DNA of 64,000 nucleotides from Varroa destructor. Its lineage: Eukaryota; Arthropoda; Arachnida; Mesostigmata; Varroidae. The notes under the pieces are model-generated. The model was not told the DNA's origin, did not search any database, and was given only the letters and a program-made list of their open reading frames with translations. Position 1 is the stretch's first letter; every line of letters starts with the position of its first letter. This document shows, in pieces, positions 49,434 to 62,280 of the stretch. The position numbers and the translations under genes were made by a program. Location: assembly GCF_002443255.2 (NCBI RefSeq), contig NW_019211458.1, positions 9,329,364-9,393,363 on the forward strand, given 5' to 3'.

Positions 49434-49751
49434 CCTCGAACCGGCCCAGAACAAAACAAGATCAGAAAGAGCGGCGCTTCACTGTTCGCCAGCCGACGAA
49501 GCTTTGGCCGTGCTTGTAGTTACAATGGCAGTGGCACTAGTCGCGCTATTGCTACCATTATTACTCCCAACAGCCGAAGCTGTAGTGGTAGTGGTATTTT
49601 AGAAAATCGTTTTCGTTTCTCTCGTCCGTTTCCTCCGCGCTCCGAAGCTGAATCTAAGTCGTTCGACGCTCACCAGCCGCAGCTAGTAAAACTGTCTCTC
49701 CAGTTGATCTCCGAAGTCGACAGCGATGGCGGCCGCTGTTTCCACTGCTAA
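49434..49751 (+). CDS. Candidate internal exon, Ser/Arg-rich, no ATG
   Basis: Open for 105 codons from just after TAG (49431-49433) to TAA (49749-49751) with no methionine, so it could only be an internal or terminal exon. The reading is Ser/Gly/Arg/Asn-rich in the first half, where it coincides with an AGT/GGT triplet tract, and mixed in the second half: basic-aromatic FRFSRPFPPR, acidic SEAES, then a Leu/Val amphipathic piece and an acidic EVDSD end. A GCCCAG acceptor-like site lies near 49450. Triplet-tract origin would explain the first half but not the second. Not recognised. Confidence 0.18.
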   Translation, partial: PRTGPEQNKIRKSGASLFASRRSFGRACSYNGSGTSRAIATIITPNSRSCSGSGILENRFRFSRPFPPRSEAESKSFDAHQPQLVKLSLQLISEVDSDGGRCFHC

Positions 49752-49997
49752 AACGACCGTCTTACACAAGCTTGACACGTTACTATGCGCCCCGTTAACC
49801 CTGCAGGCTTCAAGAATCGAATACGACAGACGCTTCTTGCTTCGCCCGTGAGTTCGGGGAATTGTGACACTTTTAGCATAGAAAGAAAAGCATAGAGGAG
49901 CATAGAAACTACATGTCTTCGTAGCAGTGGAGCTCAAGGACCGCCTATATTTTACGTGGGTTACTTCCTCTCCTTTGCGCGGGTTTAGCTCGGCTGA

Positions 49998-50186
49998 AGG
50001 AAACGGAAAATCCTTTCCGTTGAAGGAGAAAGTCCAAAACGGCTCGCCGTAAGAAAAACGGCCCTGGCCGAACAGTATCAGCGAGACACGGTACCAACGA
50101 ACGAAGTGAAGATGTTACAGAGGAAGGTTTCCATCAGTGATGTACATTTATGTACAAGATTAATCTGCGCCACTAAGAAATCATGA
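49998..50186 (+). CDS. Candidate exon-like frame, basic and polar
   Basis: Open for 62 codons from just after a TGA (49995-49997) to TGA at 50184-50186; its only Met is past the middle. The composition is protein-like: Arg/Lys-rich start, a KTALAEQYQRDTVPTNEV segment, then a mixed basic end. There are no low-complexity runs. It lies 250 bases after the candidate at 49434-49751 on the same strand. GCC/GTAAGA near 50050 is a possible donor. No family is recognised. Confidence 0.17.
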   Translation, partial: RKRKILSVEGESPKRLAVRKTALAEQYQRDTVPTNEVKMLQRKVSISDVHLCTRLICATKKS

Positions 50187-51528
50187 TCTATGACTGCGTG
50201 ATAGCGCCTAAGCATTACAGATTAACTTTGTAAATTATGTGGCAAGGAGCCTATTGAAGCTATCGAGGTTGTGTATTTGTGCATAAGTTAAAATTTGTTT
50301 GGCCAAAGCTTTCCCGCGATCAAAGGCTTTGAACAAATTTTTTATACTGTAACATCGCATAAACAAGCATTTGTGACCAATCACTTAGCGTTATTGTCAT
50401 ATTGTCTACGTGGTATAATTGTTCTATACAAGTGATGAGAACAGCTATTGAAACTGGCACATATGTGGAGATAATCGGTGACAAACAAATGATTGTAACG
50501 TTGAGCTGTACAATATGCATGGTATCTAATCGACTTTTCCTAGCTTTTCTGCCATATGGTGTGCATATGCCTACGTAATGCTCGTGTACTCTCATGAGAC
50601 TGGCATACTGAATTAAGTGTCGTGTGATGCTTGGGAATATGTACTTCAATATGGGAAATGCCAAGGTTTTTAAACTCGCTTGAAGAATGCTATCATTCGT
50701 ATTCCATTTTAAATGCGGGCTTTTACTGCGTATATACGGGTATACGGAGGGCGTCTGATTTTTAGATGTTATCGTTCCATTGAGTTAAGCAGCTAATACT
50801 AAATTATATTGCCCTACTTGTTTTTGGTACTCTTTAAGTGCACTCTTAGCTGGTGGAATTTAGAGATCAGCCTAGAATATTGAACATACGCTACATTTAC
50901 TTGTCGGGACAAAACTTCGTAACTCTACTCTTTCTAAAAGTAATAGCAATTTCAGAGGCAGAGAAAACTCAAAGTGATTTCAAAGTTTGCATTCATTAAC
51001 GCTGGTTGCATTTGTTTCCAAGTAGGCCTGCAAGTACTGAAAAAACAAGTTCCATTGGCCTGATTAGACCACACATGCACTTCTAGTAACTTTCGACGCA
51101 TTTCACTGCTGCATTCGAGACTGGTGACACCTTCAGCAGCCGAATGGTAATAGTATGATTTGGTTTGACCGTCTGACGCGTGCTATTTTACGCGCAGCCT
51201 TCAAGCTAAACATGGCCATTGATTGTGGGCATCATGACAAATGCTTTTACCACCGCATGATAAAGTCAAACAGCACTTTTCTATTATACTGTCTGTAGAA
51301 TAACCAACGATATAATATAACAATAATAATTTAGACAAAAATTGAAGGTAGCAATGAGGCCAGATTCCGACTAAGCGTATCTCTGCGTATAAAAATTTAT
51401 GTTGCAGTTATCGTTTTCGAAACACCATTGTCTTGCATGTCCTACAAAAGCCGTGGAGATGATAAGAACGGTTATCAGCATCTGTTTCCTGAGCGTGGTT
51501 GACGAAACCTATAAGTCTAGTCCAGTAG

Positions 51529-51542
51529 TTTTTTTTTTTTTT
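51529..51542 (+). repeat. T homopolymer, 14 bases
   Basis: Fourteen T followed by AGGACAAC. This also makes a strong-looking splice acceptor by accident (polypyrimidine plus AG). Confidence 0.95.
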
Positions 51543-51917
51543 AGGACAACTGCATTCGCTGGTATAAGCAATGGTAATTCTTTATCAAAAACAAAGCTGC
51601 AAGTCTATGTGTTTGTAAGTGTTACCCATAACAGCCAAAGAGAACGATGGTGCAGATGTCAAACAGAAGGATGCCTTATGAAAAAAAGGATTATGAGTTG
51701 TGTATAAACATTGTCATTTGTCCCTCGGGTGTGTTTTTGATGGGATGGTTCTTATCAATGAGGCCTTTTATTTACTGTTGATATTACTTATACAACAGCT
51801 TCAGCAGCTAATTTGAAAAGGAGAATATAGATTACATGACAAGTAAAGAACAGAAGCTCTAGATACAATAGGTAATATATTTTATAGGACTAGGCGCAGG
51901 AAGCTTTGATCAGCCAG

Positions 51918-51958
51918 CCAATCATTTTTTTTGTTGTCGAGTAGGACTTTTATATAAG
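51918..51958 (+). promoter_or_regulatory. Possible CCAAT/TATA core promoter
   Basis: CCAAT at 51918-51922 (within GCCAGCCAATCA) is followed 29 bases later by TATATAAG at 51951-51958, an arrangement seen in TATA promoters. No good initiator or open frame follows within 300 bases, so this may be coincidence in AT-rich DNA. Confidence 0.15.
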
Positions 51959-52699
51959 GGTCTAGCGTGTGTAGAGAACGAACTCTACAGACACAAGAAA
52001 AAACATACATTAATATTGGCTAGCTGTAGACGTACTATATACGGAGTTTGCGTTGATCCGTGCGTACATAACCTCGCAGATAGATTTGTTGAATTAGCAA
52101 AAGTGACTTATAAAGTTAGGTTAACGTTTTCGGAAAGGATACAATGGATGTCCTTACCACTACTAGTACTATAAACTGGAATCCTCGGAAAAATAAAGCG
52201 TAAATTCTGGCATCAATGCCGAGCTAAATCTGGGTTGTCGGTAGTTGAATTTTAATTATTGCTTTCCCAATTACTAGTAATCCCCTCCGCAGACCACTGT
52301 TAAAGTGATCAAGCAATTAATTATTTGGAGTTCAATTAATGATATTGTAGCCGTACTAGTGTATGAAATATGAAAACATTTAGCTGACCTTAAAAGGCTC
52401 AAAGAGGCATCCATGAATTAAAAAGTCCAGCATAAAAGACCAACAATCATACAGGATCTCATGCTCTGTTCCAGAAGTGAAGAGGTAGTAAAAACGTTCA
52501 TTTTTAAGCAATATTGGAAAGTTTTGTTTTCAACAGTATAGTCAAAGCAAGATTTAGCTAGAAAACACTCATTTATCAAAGTGAGAACGGAGCTTTTGAG
52601 CTATTTTTTAAATGCAGTTTCGCCTCATCTACGTTCATCACACCCTATTACGCTCGCGCATATGCTTATCGATCCAATAGCGCCCTTCAGTTAACTCAA

Positions 52700-54560
52700 T
52701 CTTCAGTCTCGAAACTTCCTATTTTCCATTAGAATCCGTGAAGAGGAAAGCTACGCCGGGGAAGAAAAAATGCGGCGTCAGAGGGTGTAATGTGTCGGCA
52801 GTGTCCTTGCGAGGGAGTGTAGGTAAAAAAAAAAAAAAAAAAAAAGATTACATCATGTCCACATGTTGTAGTGGGCTGGTCAGCGTAGTGCGTATGTCTA
52901 GATTTTTTTATGAGAGTATTTGCATTGCACGTCCTCTCATATGATAATTCGTCGATGAGCGACAGCCGTATAGGGGGTGACGACGAGACAGGCAAATTGT
53001 TTCTGGTTTTTGCAACACAGCCAACGGGTTTTATAGGGGGCTCCCAGGCCTTGAAAGCTTGAAGGCACGGGCTTCTTCACATAGGTGGACGAGCTTGGAC
53101 AGGACTAGCTGCCAAGCAGCCAGCTAAACGACAGAGAGCAGTTTTTTCCTTAGCTTTGGATGCGTGTTGTACAAGGAGGATGGCCTGTGGCGAGTAACAG
53201 GGGATCAGACGAATGTCCGTTACCTACACGGTGTGACCGACAGAGCACACCTAGTAACAGCAAGGATTGTGTTTTGCTAGTAGCTGTTGGTAGTTTCGCG
53301 TCACCTAATGGTGCACACAGGCCTGCTTGCCCGGCCGCTAGCATCGAAATCGGTTTGCCACAACACACCTACCTTTCTCAGATTAATGCCAGTGTTCCTT
53401 TCTTTTTTGCTTCCTTCGTCCTTATCGAATATTAATCTTGACGCGACGATTCGAGCTGGCTCGGCGGCAGTGTACGTTAAAGCTCAGGCTGTGAGGCAGC
53501 GGGAACGGAACGGGTACGGGGGGCCGTAGAGCGAACTGTTTAGGAAGATAAATCATAGAAAGGCCAAATCTGACTTGCATCCGCTCGAACAAAGTGCGCG
53601 TAATTAGACGGAACATCGGTGACATTAGTTAGAGCAGCACGTTGATCGATGATTTCGGAAACTGACATGAATTTTCGTTGTGTTGATCGCGGTTTGAGCG
53701 CTTCTTGAATCGAAAACACTACTCACAAGCAGACCTAAACTAAACAGTGCTTAACAGTAGCTGCAGTAGGACTGGGGCTACCAGCCGGGTAGACTGGCGC
53801 AGAAAAGGCGCATTATCCCACCCGGCAAAGGTCCGTGCCAGACAGAAGCGGCTTGAAACAGAGCAGGCAGATCAAGCTGAAGAGCGAGAACCGAACGGAC
53901 GGAGAGATTGAAGAATAGGTCCTGATAATACTGTGCTTGAGCTGTCATTTCCCAAATGCTCCGAATTCCACCATAGACAATCCGAGCGTTCTCAGATGCC
54001 TTCATTCTCGACCTTTTCGGTTGCCCCTAGGGCTGCCTTGTCCTAATGGCAGTTGCGGGGCCGGCTATGCCGTCGCTGCTCCGCGTCGGCAACTATCGAA
54101 CCTCCCTTCAAATTATTTTTCGATCAGTCGATTGGGCAGACAATTATCGAAAGGCAACAGCAATAGCTGTTATAGAAATTTCCATGAGTAGCAATGGAAG
54201 GCAGTTAGGAACGGCGACAATGCAACGACGATACCGCATCATGGCTGTCGAGACAAACTGAATGCCCCGAAAGCCAATTGGCCAGATGGGTCCGGGCCAT
54301 CCCGTTGAATCTCAGAATAGTGGAGGGTAGTAGGCGCGGTGCCCTTTACGGTGGCATGCACCAAGAGAGGCTGCTTCGTACTTTCCTGTTAATTCTTGCA
54401 AGATAAGATTAGAACTGATAGGTTTTTGGCCGATGCTCGCAGTCTTCGACTTAGTCGACAATCCTTGTGGCAGCGGCGGTCGACGCACAAAGAAAAGTCG
54501 TCTGGCCCAGTATGACTGCCAAGTTTGGAAATACGATAGGTGCTGTAGACTTGGTTTATT
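52700..54560. other. GC-richer, ORF-bearing island 8
   Basis: Frames of 67-91 codons occur on both strands (for example 53160-53435 +, 53287-53529 +, 53778-54005 -, 53937-54191 +), overlapping and unrecognised. A 21-A run sits at the left end. No convincing exon borders were found by eye. Confidence 0.5.
52825..52845 (+). repeat. A homopolymer, 21 bases
   Basis: Twenty-one consecutive A. A poly(A) tail of a retrocopy was considered, but the upstream 100 bases show no recognisable retrocopy or SINE. The frame 52738-52944 reads it as polylysine. Confidence 0.95.
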
Positions 54561-54869
54561 GTCGTCTCATTATTTTGTTTAGTGCGTTCCTATCGCACGG
54601 AACTATCGCCTACTACGGGAGGTTTTCAGACATAAATTAAATATGAGTTCATAAATGTTTGCGCGTATATGGGTGGCCGTACGTGTACAGAAGAGATTTC
54701 GCTCGATGCAGACAAGATGTCTAACTACTGATAACGAGATGTCTGTATGTACATGTTTGGACTATGTATTATACATGGTGAGAATAACGCTGCTCGCACC
54801 GACATGAAGATATAAAGACGACAAACAAACAGAGTCTATTAAAGATTAGTGAAGAATTGTAATTACGAG

Positions 54870-54901
54870 AATACCGGATGTTTCAGCAAATATTTTAAAC
54901 T
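54870..54901 (+). mobile_element. Possible eroded dispersed-repeat end
   Basis: AATACCGGATGTTTCAGC followed by AAATATTTTAAACTC resembles the 'CCGGGTGTTTCA' terminal motif that I recall from dispersed repeats of many arthropod genomes. A second, weaker copy, ATACTGGATGTT, sits 310 bases downstream at 55180-55191 in the same orientation. No terminal inverted repeat, target duplication or coding part was found. Confidence 0.2.
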
Positions 54902-57900
54902 CTATAAGAAAACCGAATAAAGGCAAAATCGTACCGTGAACAATCAATATACGCTAAATCTAGTGTTTTAAATGCAGAGTTATAGATCAGTCGAAAGCCA
55001 TGATGCCAATTTTGATCCGCAAATTATAAATTAAATGCTTGTAACTAGAAACAAAATCTATTATTATTAAGAAAACCACCATACTTAGGTCTCTCTAGTA
55101 AAAATCTCTAATTCTTCTTGTAACACTATAAGACAGGGGTATAATAATAAGGGTATGATATATTAGCTTAAAATAGGCCATACTGGATGTTGGAAAGCCG
55201 AAAAATATATAAAGTCAGATTAATTACTTACACATAATACATGCCACATGTGAACCAATATGAGGCATATCTGTTTTTGACACTTGTAAAGTATTTACGT
55301 AAAGTTTTGCCTTACGAGGACAGAGCTTAAGACACAAAGCTAGATAACGAAGCACAGCCGCGAGCCTGTGAAGTCGTAGCGCTATTGGAAAGACGTAATT
55401 TTACAAAATCATTGACGTGCGTTCGCCAATATGGAATACAGGTAGAACGTAGATTATTAAACGCTGACATCTGCCGATTTCCATCTTACTCTTATTATAT
55501 ATATATATTATATAATATTCTTGTTATTACTTCTAGCCTTCAGCAGAAGTTGTTTAGCAACAAATGGGTGTCCACTCTGCGAAAAAGAAAGTGTTCGACT
55601 GTCTTTTTGGTTGGAAGTAATCGTTTGATAAATTTAATAAAGTGACGCTATCGAAGGTAAAAGCTAACGAGCTGGCGGCATGTGGCAGTTCACAATTGCG
55701 ACAATAACAAGGATGAATGATGATGCCAGGTTAGCTAAATCGTAATTGAGCTATTTAACTAGATGACCGAGCATTACGATACTATTTTACCATTTGACAT
55801 TTGAATAACGAAAAAATCATCCAAAACTTCAGCCATATTTCACAGTAAGTTCCTTTGAAACTTAGCATGAGACATCTTCTGGAGGGCCTATTTAGACAAC
55901 TACAGAAAGATGAAACGTTTCAAATATTTCTATCGCAAATATATTTCATAGAAATATAATGTCACCTTATGCTTTTCTGGGTGTGTGATCAATAGGCCAG
56001 CAGCCGCAATAGGTAGCTACGCCTATTGCTTGGGCTGATCAAATTAGTATGTTTTCTGCGCGTTTTTTTTTACTTTTACTTAAGATGCAGGACGAACGAC
56101 AAACTGCTGCCGAAAGCATAGATGCAGGCATGACTAACGCTTCGCAAAAAAGATATGAATCGCTACGATAATATCTACTATTAAAAAAACAACTTGAAAA
56201 CATCTAAAAAACATCGACTTAAGTTAGCAACTATCTACGACTCTGATAGTGCGCTGTTTTCTGTACTTGAACTAAGTGCCTGGATCATTAGCTGCCCCTC
56301 TCAATTCCGCATGTATCTGCGAAAATCTAGGGCAGCCTGCACAAGACTGGAAGAACGGTCGAAAAATCACTAGGTTTGTGTCGGATGCAGGTACTGGCAG
56401 TCTAAAAGAATTAGGATGGTTAATAAAGATAAAGTTATCTGAAATGCGTCTACCCCCGTGGAAGTTTGTATGTAGGTCTTTTCCAAAATCAATCTAAGCA
56501 AATTTCTAACAAATTCTGCGCAAATTCGTATGACAGATAGGTCGATCCAACGTACGCTCTATCCACCACTAAAAGAAAATAACAAAAAGATGTAATTTGC
56601 AAGGAAGCATATTATATTTAAATGGACCCTAGCTTGGGCATCAGCTTTATCTCAATAATGTTTTCAGCAACGAGGTATACTAAGCAAAAAAAGAAACTTC
56701 GCTACCGAAACTCAACGACTCACCGTTAACCTATGCTAACTGCGAATGTTACGTACTTGATGTTTCTCGAAGCCGGGGAACTTTCTAACACCTATCTGTT
56801 TTCCATATAGATGCTGCGATTATTGACTCTATCTTCCATTGCGTATATGGGGCTTTATATCCTAGTAAATACCGAATCCTATCCTAGACGTGCATAACTC
56901 AGCTATAGTACCATACTTTTATAGCACTTGTTTATATAGGATTGACTGTTTATTCCTAATTACATGGCTTTAAGCCTACATATTTTACGTTGGCATAATT
57001 TGAACGATGAGATTTGATGATTAATGTTGTGCTAACCTTGTCAAAACGCTCCTCTCCAGACTCAAGCTAGAGTGCCGTAAAAATGTAGGAAGTGCCTGCA
57101 AAAAAGGTACTATTATTTTTCAATTTTATTACGATAAGCACACAAAAACTCTGTCGAAGTTCTGTTTGACGTCGAGATGCCCAAAAATGGTTTAATTGCT
57201 TTTCTACTGGAAACTTCAATGTGAAGGACACTTCTTGCAACTGTAGACAAATCACCAAACAGATGAAATTATTGGAAAAACCAAGCAAGATCGGTATGTG
57301 AGTCTCGAAAGACGCCGTCAAGGAGCTGAACATTTTTGAACTACTTGAAGAAAGCTGACTCTAAAAAAGTAGGATATCTTAATATCATATGGTCCGACGG
57401 AAAGGAATTAAATAATTTAAGGAAAACAAATAACTAGACTATATATTCACCTGCAAAACTCTACAGAACCGTAATCAAATCGAACCATATCTAGAGCGAC
57501 TTAAAATGGCGTACATTTAGCTTAGTAGAACTATTGCCTTAACAAAAGTCAACGCTTTTTCGAAAACCCAATATACGTTTTTACATATTAAATAGCATAT
57601 TTATTTTGTATCTGCAAAAGTACTAAGATGCATTCTACCATCGTTTGTACAGATGTACGGAACGTGGAAAATGTATTAAACTAGAGCGGAAGTAAAATCT
57701 TTGTGTATATAGAGATGTTTTTATAGGGGCCGTGTTTGGCTCAATAGCAGTTGTGCATTTACAAGGAGCTGGTTATGCCCGGTGTGAAATGAAAGAAGCT
57801 TTTTGGATATGAAGGACACTTACATCTCGATTGTTACCTCTGTGGAAATACAACGTCTGCCAGATTGAATTGAGCTGAGAGAGATTTGCAAATCTGATTT

Positions 57901-60203
57901 TTCTTTGCAGAACGCGATTTCATAGGGATCACGTGCCTCTTGTAAGATCTGTAGAGGTAGCGGAGCTTATCTAAAGTTTGACGACTAGAAGTAGGGTACG
58001 GGCATCGGATGTTAAGGTTAATAGGTAGTGCGTGTAAACGATCTGAACACCCTAAGCGGACGGCCTTGCCAACTAATTAGATGTGTTCTTTTTTGTACTT
58101 GGGATAGGCATGTATCATCTCTTCAGTGCACACTTTAGTGCATAATTTGGCCTGGACATGAATTTCATTGAATCTAGCAAAACAGAAAGGCAGGGTCTGC
58201 GACAGAGTATTCCTTGAACGCTACACGGTATACGCTACACGAAGTAATATTTTTTTAAATATTTAAACTAGAGTATTTGAGGTAGTTTAGGTTAGAATTA
58301 CTCGAATATGAAAAACGACAGCCATTTAATGTAACAATTCTGATTACCGAACATTTGCGCAGAATATATATTGACTCAAACAAAGGAAAAATAAAAAAAC
58401 AATTGCTTCCCGATATTACTCGATTTGGGAGAGACATAACTTCCTATTGGATGCAATCCCTTCTTTTTTGCGGTGATAAGTAAAGGCTTTCTAGGCATCT
58501 GCAGTACATTCATTATTTCATTTTGTCTTGCTTCTTTTTCCCTTTTCTAACCCTTATACCGTGTGACGTCGTGTTTTAGGGCTAGGAAAATGCCCCGCAA
58601 TAATTGATTTCCGGCAGTAGTATAAGTCGCAAACTGTGTTCCAATTTTGCAAGCAAAACAACAATGAGGTAGTGCTGTAGCACCTAACAACTTTAAAGGA
58701 CACTGTAGGTCAGAACGTATATTGCATGTTAAAGGTTGCCTAACATAGAGGCTCACTTACACCTGCTAATGGAACACAGAGAAACTTCGAAAAAAATGCC
58801 TAAACAAGTGACTAAATGCTTTTCGGAAGGAATAAAGGGCAGCCAACGAATTTAAATAGTACTTTATAACGTCATATTTATTATCTGGCGCGGCCTGCAT
58901 AAGCACTTGACGTCACTAAGGATTGAAACCACTGGGGTGAAGTCGACATTACGCTTCAAGGAATTACGTTTGTGTTTTGTCAGTATTTGATTTTATCTAG
59001 GTAGGTCGTATGCGAAGTTCCAATGCTTTGATCCGTTGAACTAGGCAATCTCTGCCCTTACGAAAAATTCCTCACGTTCTCTCCGGATCGGACTTCGATA
59101 GCGGAAATTGCTTACTCAGCCGAGCGCATTGGGTTGCTGGCAGCGTTTCAATTCGCTCGAGTAAATAGACGCTTAATCGAAGATAGCGTCATGACAACCT
59201 GACGCTGCTACATAAATCTACATGAGATGTGTAGAATCCATACTATACAAACAAACATAGTATGTAGTTGCTTTTCGGTCTACCTTTAAGTAACTCATCT
59301 GACACAATCAGGGCACATTGTGTTGAAACATTTACTGGATTAGTTTGCGTGCATAGCGAGGCCTCGTCAGAATATAAGGTCTGTGATCAGACAATTGAAC
59401 GCCCAATATTACAGGCAGAGCTGATGATCTCAGTTCATATTAATATCCAATAAACACTTTATTGCGATTATAATCAATCCCTTTGCAAACACTAAGAGTC
59501 CAAATTTATCACAACGAAAAGTGCAATGGCAAGAAATTTCCAAGTACTGGATTTTGCTTAGTGCCATTTATACAGAACTAGATTTTTCTGACTTACGATA
59601 ATTATAACACATAATAATTATAATTATATAGCACAACGTTGCAGCTGCATCTCTAAGTTAAAAACGATAATACATGGTAACGACGAGAAAGGGCATATAG
59701 TATGCTTAGCAAGTTTTTGTCCTTTTTTATTTATCGTTGCTATTTCAACAAACCGTTTGCGTTACCGCTCTCCTTGGTCATCGTCACCATTCGTATGGTC
59801 CTTACTTCGCCACTGCGTTGTTTATTGATGACGTCGATAGTTGCGCAATCCCAGCTTCGCTACCGTTCGTCGAAAACTGGGTTTTTGTCAAAGAAGGCAC
59901 ATGCGGAAGTGTGTAAAAAATCAGTTACATTAGATACCACCCAATAGAACGCTTCTCATGTCTTTTTGGTTCTATTCCTCTGTTCTTTAGCGCTCTGCTT
60001 CGCAGTTTTTTTATTTCCTTATCTGGTGCGTCTTATGCTGCTTGTGGCATCTCCTCATTATCTCGGAGCGTTTCTTTTCAGTCACTTTAGGCTTTTTGTT
60101 GCTCGTGCAATCGGACATAGCTAATGTCCCTATTTCATCATCAGTCTATGTATCTTTATCCTATATCTTTTGTGTCCTGCTTTTGTACTTTGTTGACTTT
60201 TTT

Positions 60204-60231
60204 TTATATTATCATCGTTATATTATCATCG
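60204..60231. repeat. Perfect 14-bp tandem duplication
   Basis: TTATATTATCATCG occurs twice, head to tail. Confidence 0.9.
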
Positions 60232-60399
60232 AGAGGTTCGTTGAGACGCGCGCACGGACACATTATAGAACGAAACTGACCTATATTATCAACCGGTTCG
60301 TTGCCTTTTCGTCCAAGAGATAAAGGAGTTCGAAAGGAGCACCGGCACCTTTCCATGTCCGAATTAGAAGTAGGCCTGATTCGAAATTGAATTGAGCAA

Positions 60400-62280
60400 T
60401 TCCTACATGCCTAGAGCTGGTGAGGAGGCGGCGCTAAATTGAATCTAGGCTATGAAAAAGCGCCCTAAACAGTGGTGCGCACAAGTTACCGGTAGTGGGG
60501 CCGGTGGTGGAAGTCCATGGAGGCGCAGACGCAAGCAGAGCAGGGCTGTTGCTGCTGAAGGGCCAACGGCGGTAGGGCAAGGACCAAGGGATACAAGAGT
60601 TGGGATTGGTTGTCCGGAAAGCTGGCTTAGGGCAGTTGCATGCTTCTGGATAGCATACAGAGAGGGAGGTGAGAATGGTGGGTGTTAGATGAATATAGCG
60701 ACGCTGCCTGGAGGACGGCGGGAAACTTTTAAAATGAAATGCTTTTCCTTTTTCTCCTAATGCAAGTAGACATAGATGTAGATGGCGTCTACAAACGGTG
60801 AAGACAGACAGCTTTTCACCGTCAATAGCACGGGCAGAGACGAAACAATGACTAAAACGAAAACGATGTCGGCGACCGCAAATAGGACGGGACGAGGCGA
60901 GACAAAGTGGGGAAAGAAAGAGCATTTCTTGAAGTATATGCACGGAAATCTTAAGTTTTTGTCATAAGGAATCGATATGAGCAGAAGCTTTAAGGATGAG
61001 GAGGCTGGATTTGGGCAAGTTAGTAGGAAAACGAGATTTTGTACGAGCTTCTGCACAGCAAATAGAGCGATAAGCGAGAATATATAGTTTCTGTGACCCA
61101 CCGGCTGGCTGGAGGTTAACTGAATGGTATCTGGCGGCTTTACAATGGCAGCATTGCGTAGTGACGATGTTAGCAGGTCTATAGATTTCGTTGACATAAC
61201 CGAAGCGTGCGCATGAGTTTCCGCGCGTATCATTGTAGAATGATTTAATTAATAGCAAAATGTGCATAATCATTAAGGTAACTAAGTGAGGGCACCTGAG
61301 AGCTAAACACTTCTGAATCGTCACTCGTTTCAACTTAAATACATTGAAAAAAGAGTGAACCTGTTTCGGCGAGTTGTTTATAGCAGATATTTTATTTTTC
61401 TCGATTTCGTTCATCCTGAGAAGACTCGGGTAGAATTTCTCTCTTTGTGTTTTTTTTTTTTTATTTCTATCGCCAAATCTGCTTTAGGTTCCAAAATTTG
61501 AACGAGCTGATGTCGACTGAGCCTAGTAGGAGTTTTGTGTTCGTATGCTAGTTTCATATCTTTACTACTAAATGGCACCTAAAAACCCCTTGAGAGATTA
61601 CTGAAATATACCTACACAAGTAAAAAGTGAACGAACACTAATTATTATATTATTATTAGGAAAATAGATAAATCTAAAACAATTTATATTACCCATGTGC
61701 TATCTTTAACCTCTGCGTACATGTGATATATGTGTGGTTCAATATTTTTTTTTTTTACTGATTTATATTGTGGGTAATTGTTTGTATCCGGGTATGAAGA
61801 TGAATGCACATAAAATAACAAGTGAAATTTAGGTCACAATTTGGTGGTTATACCGCTGCTTTGTTGTCTCATTACGTGTAAGACAATATAAGTTCTACCA
61901 CACTGTACAAAGTGAAGCTCAGATCAATGAGAGTATCTGATAGCAGTATTTTCATCAACTAATTTACAATCTGAAAACGTATTCCTATGATATGAATAAT
62001 ATGATAGAAATACGCCTTTCCTTGTTCTGTTTAGCTCCATGGGAAATTGTTTAGTTGATACAGAACACGTATAACCTAAACGCTCGCAAGCCTTAAAAGC
62101 ACCATTGAATTTAGTCATCAATGCTCTATCAATACTCATCCCATTATATAATACTTCGGCAATAAGAGACGTTCAGCAGGCATGAGTTAAGTAACAAATC
62201 TTCTACTCGAAGTGCTCTAGCTTCTAAAGAAAAACTACTGTGCTAAAGAAAAACAAACGATTTAAATAGCCACTGTCTGA
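60400..62280. other. Mixed island then AT-rich tail
   Basis: The left part (60400-61420) is GC-richer, with a 169-codon - frame (60434-60943), a 158-codon - frame (60757-61233), a 150-codon - frame (60962-61414) and overlapping + frames. The three long - frames overlap each other in different frames and none shows a family or domain I know. The right part is AT-rich, with T runs of 13 (61450-61462) and 12 (61745-61756). Confidence 0.45.

Larger units (their letters stand above)
49300..50190. other. GC-richer island 7
   Basis: Compact island with two ATG-poor open frames on the + strand (49434-49751, 49998-50186), a - strand frame (49683-49937) and a + frame 49330-49602 whose Val/Leu/Ala-rich end is a GCN/GTR triplet tract read in another phase. 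AAGT/GGT/AGC triplet degeneracy lies between 49510 and 49600. Confidence 0.5.
50190..52700. other. AT-rich non-coding DNA
   Basis: Short frames only; the two longest (50320-50664 -, 51399-51707 +) are unrecognised and the + one crosses a poly(T) run. A CCAAT/TATA-like pair is listed at 51918-51958. Confidence 0.6.
54560..60400. other. AT-rich non-coding DNA
   Basis: Short, unrecognised frames. A weak dispersed-repeat similarity lies at 54870-54901, and a 14-bp duplication at 60204-60231. The T-rich 60042-60323 reads as a hydrophobic frame only because of its base composition and the duplication. Confidence 0.6.

Noticed and set aside
58662..58685. TGAGGTAGTGCTGTAG, similar to the let-7 seed
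   Set aside because: Matches only the first eight bases of let-7; the rest differs and no precursor-length hairpin was seen.
60434..61414. Three long minus-strand frames (169, 158, 150 codons)
   Set aside because: They overlap one another in different phases, so at least two are shadows; no domain is recognised in any.
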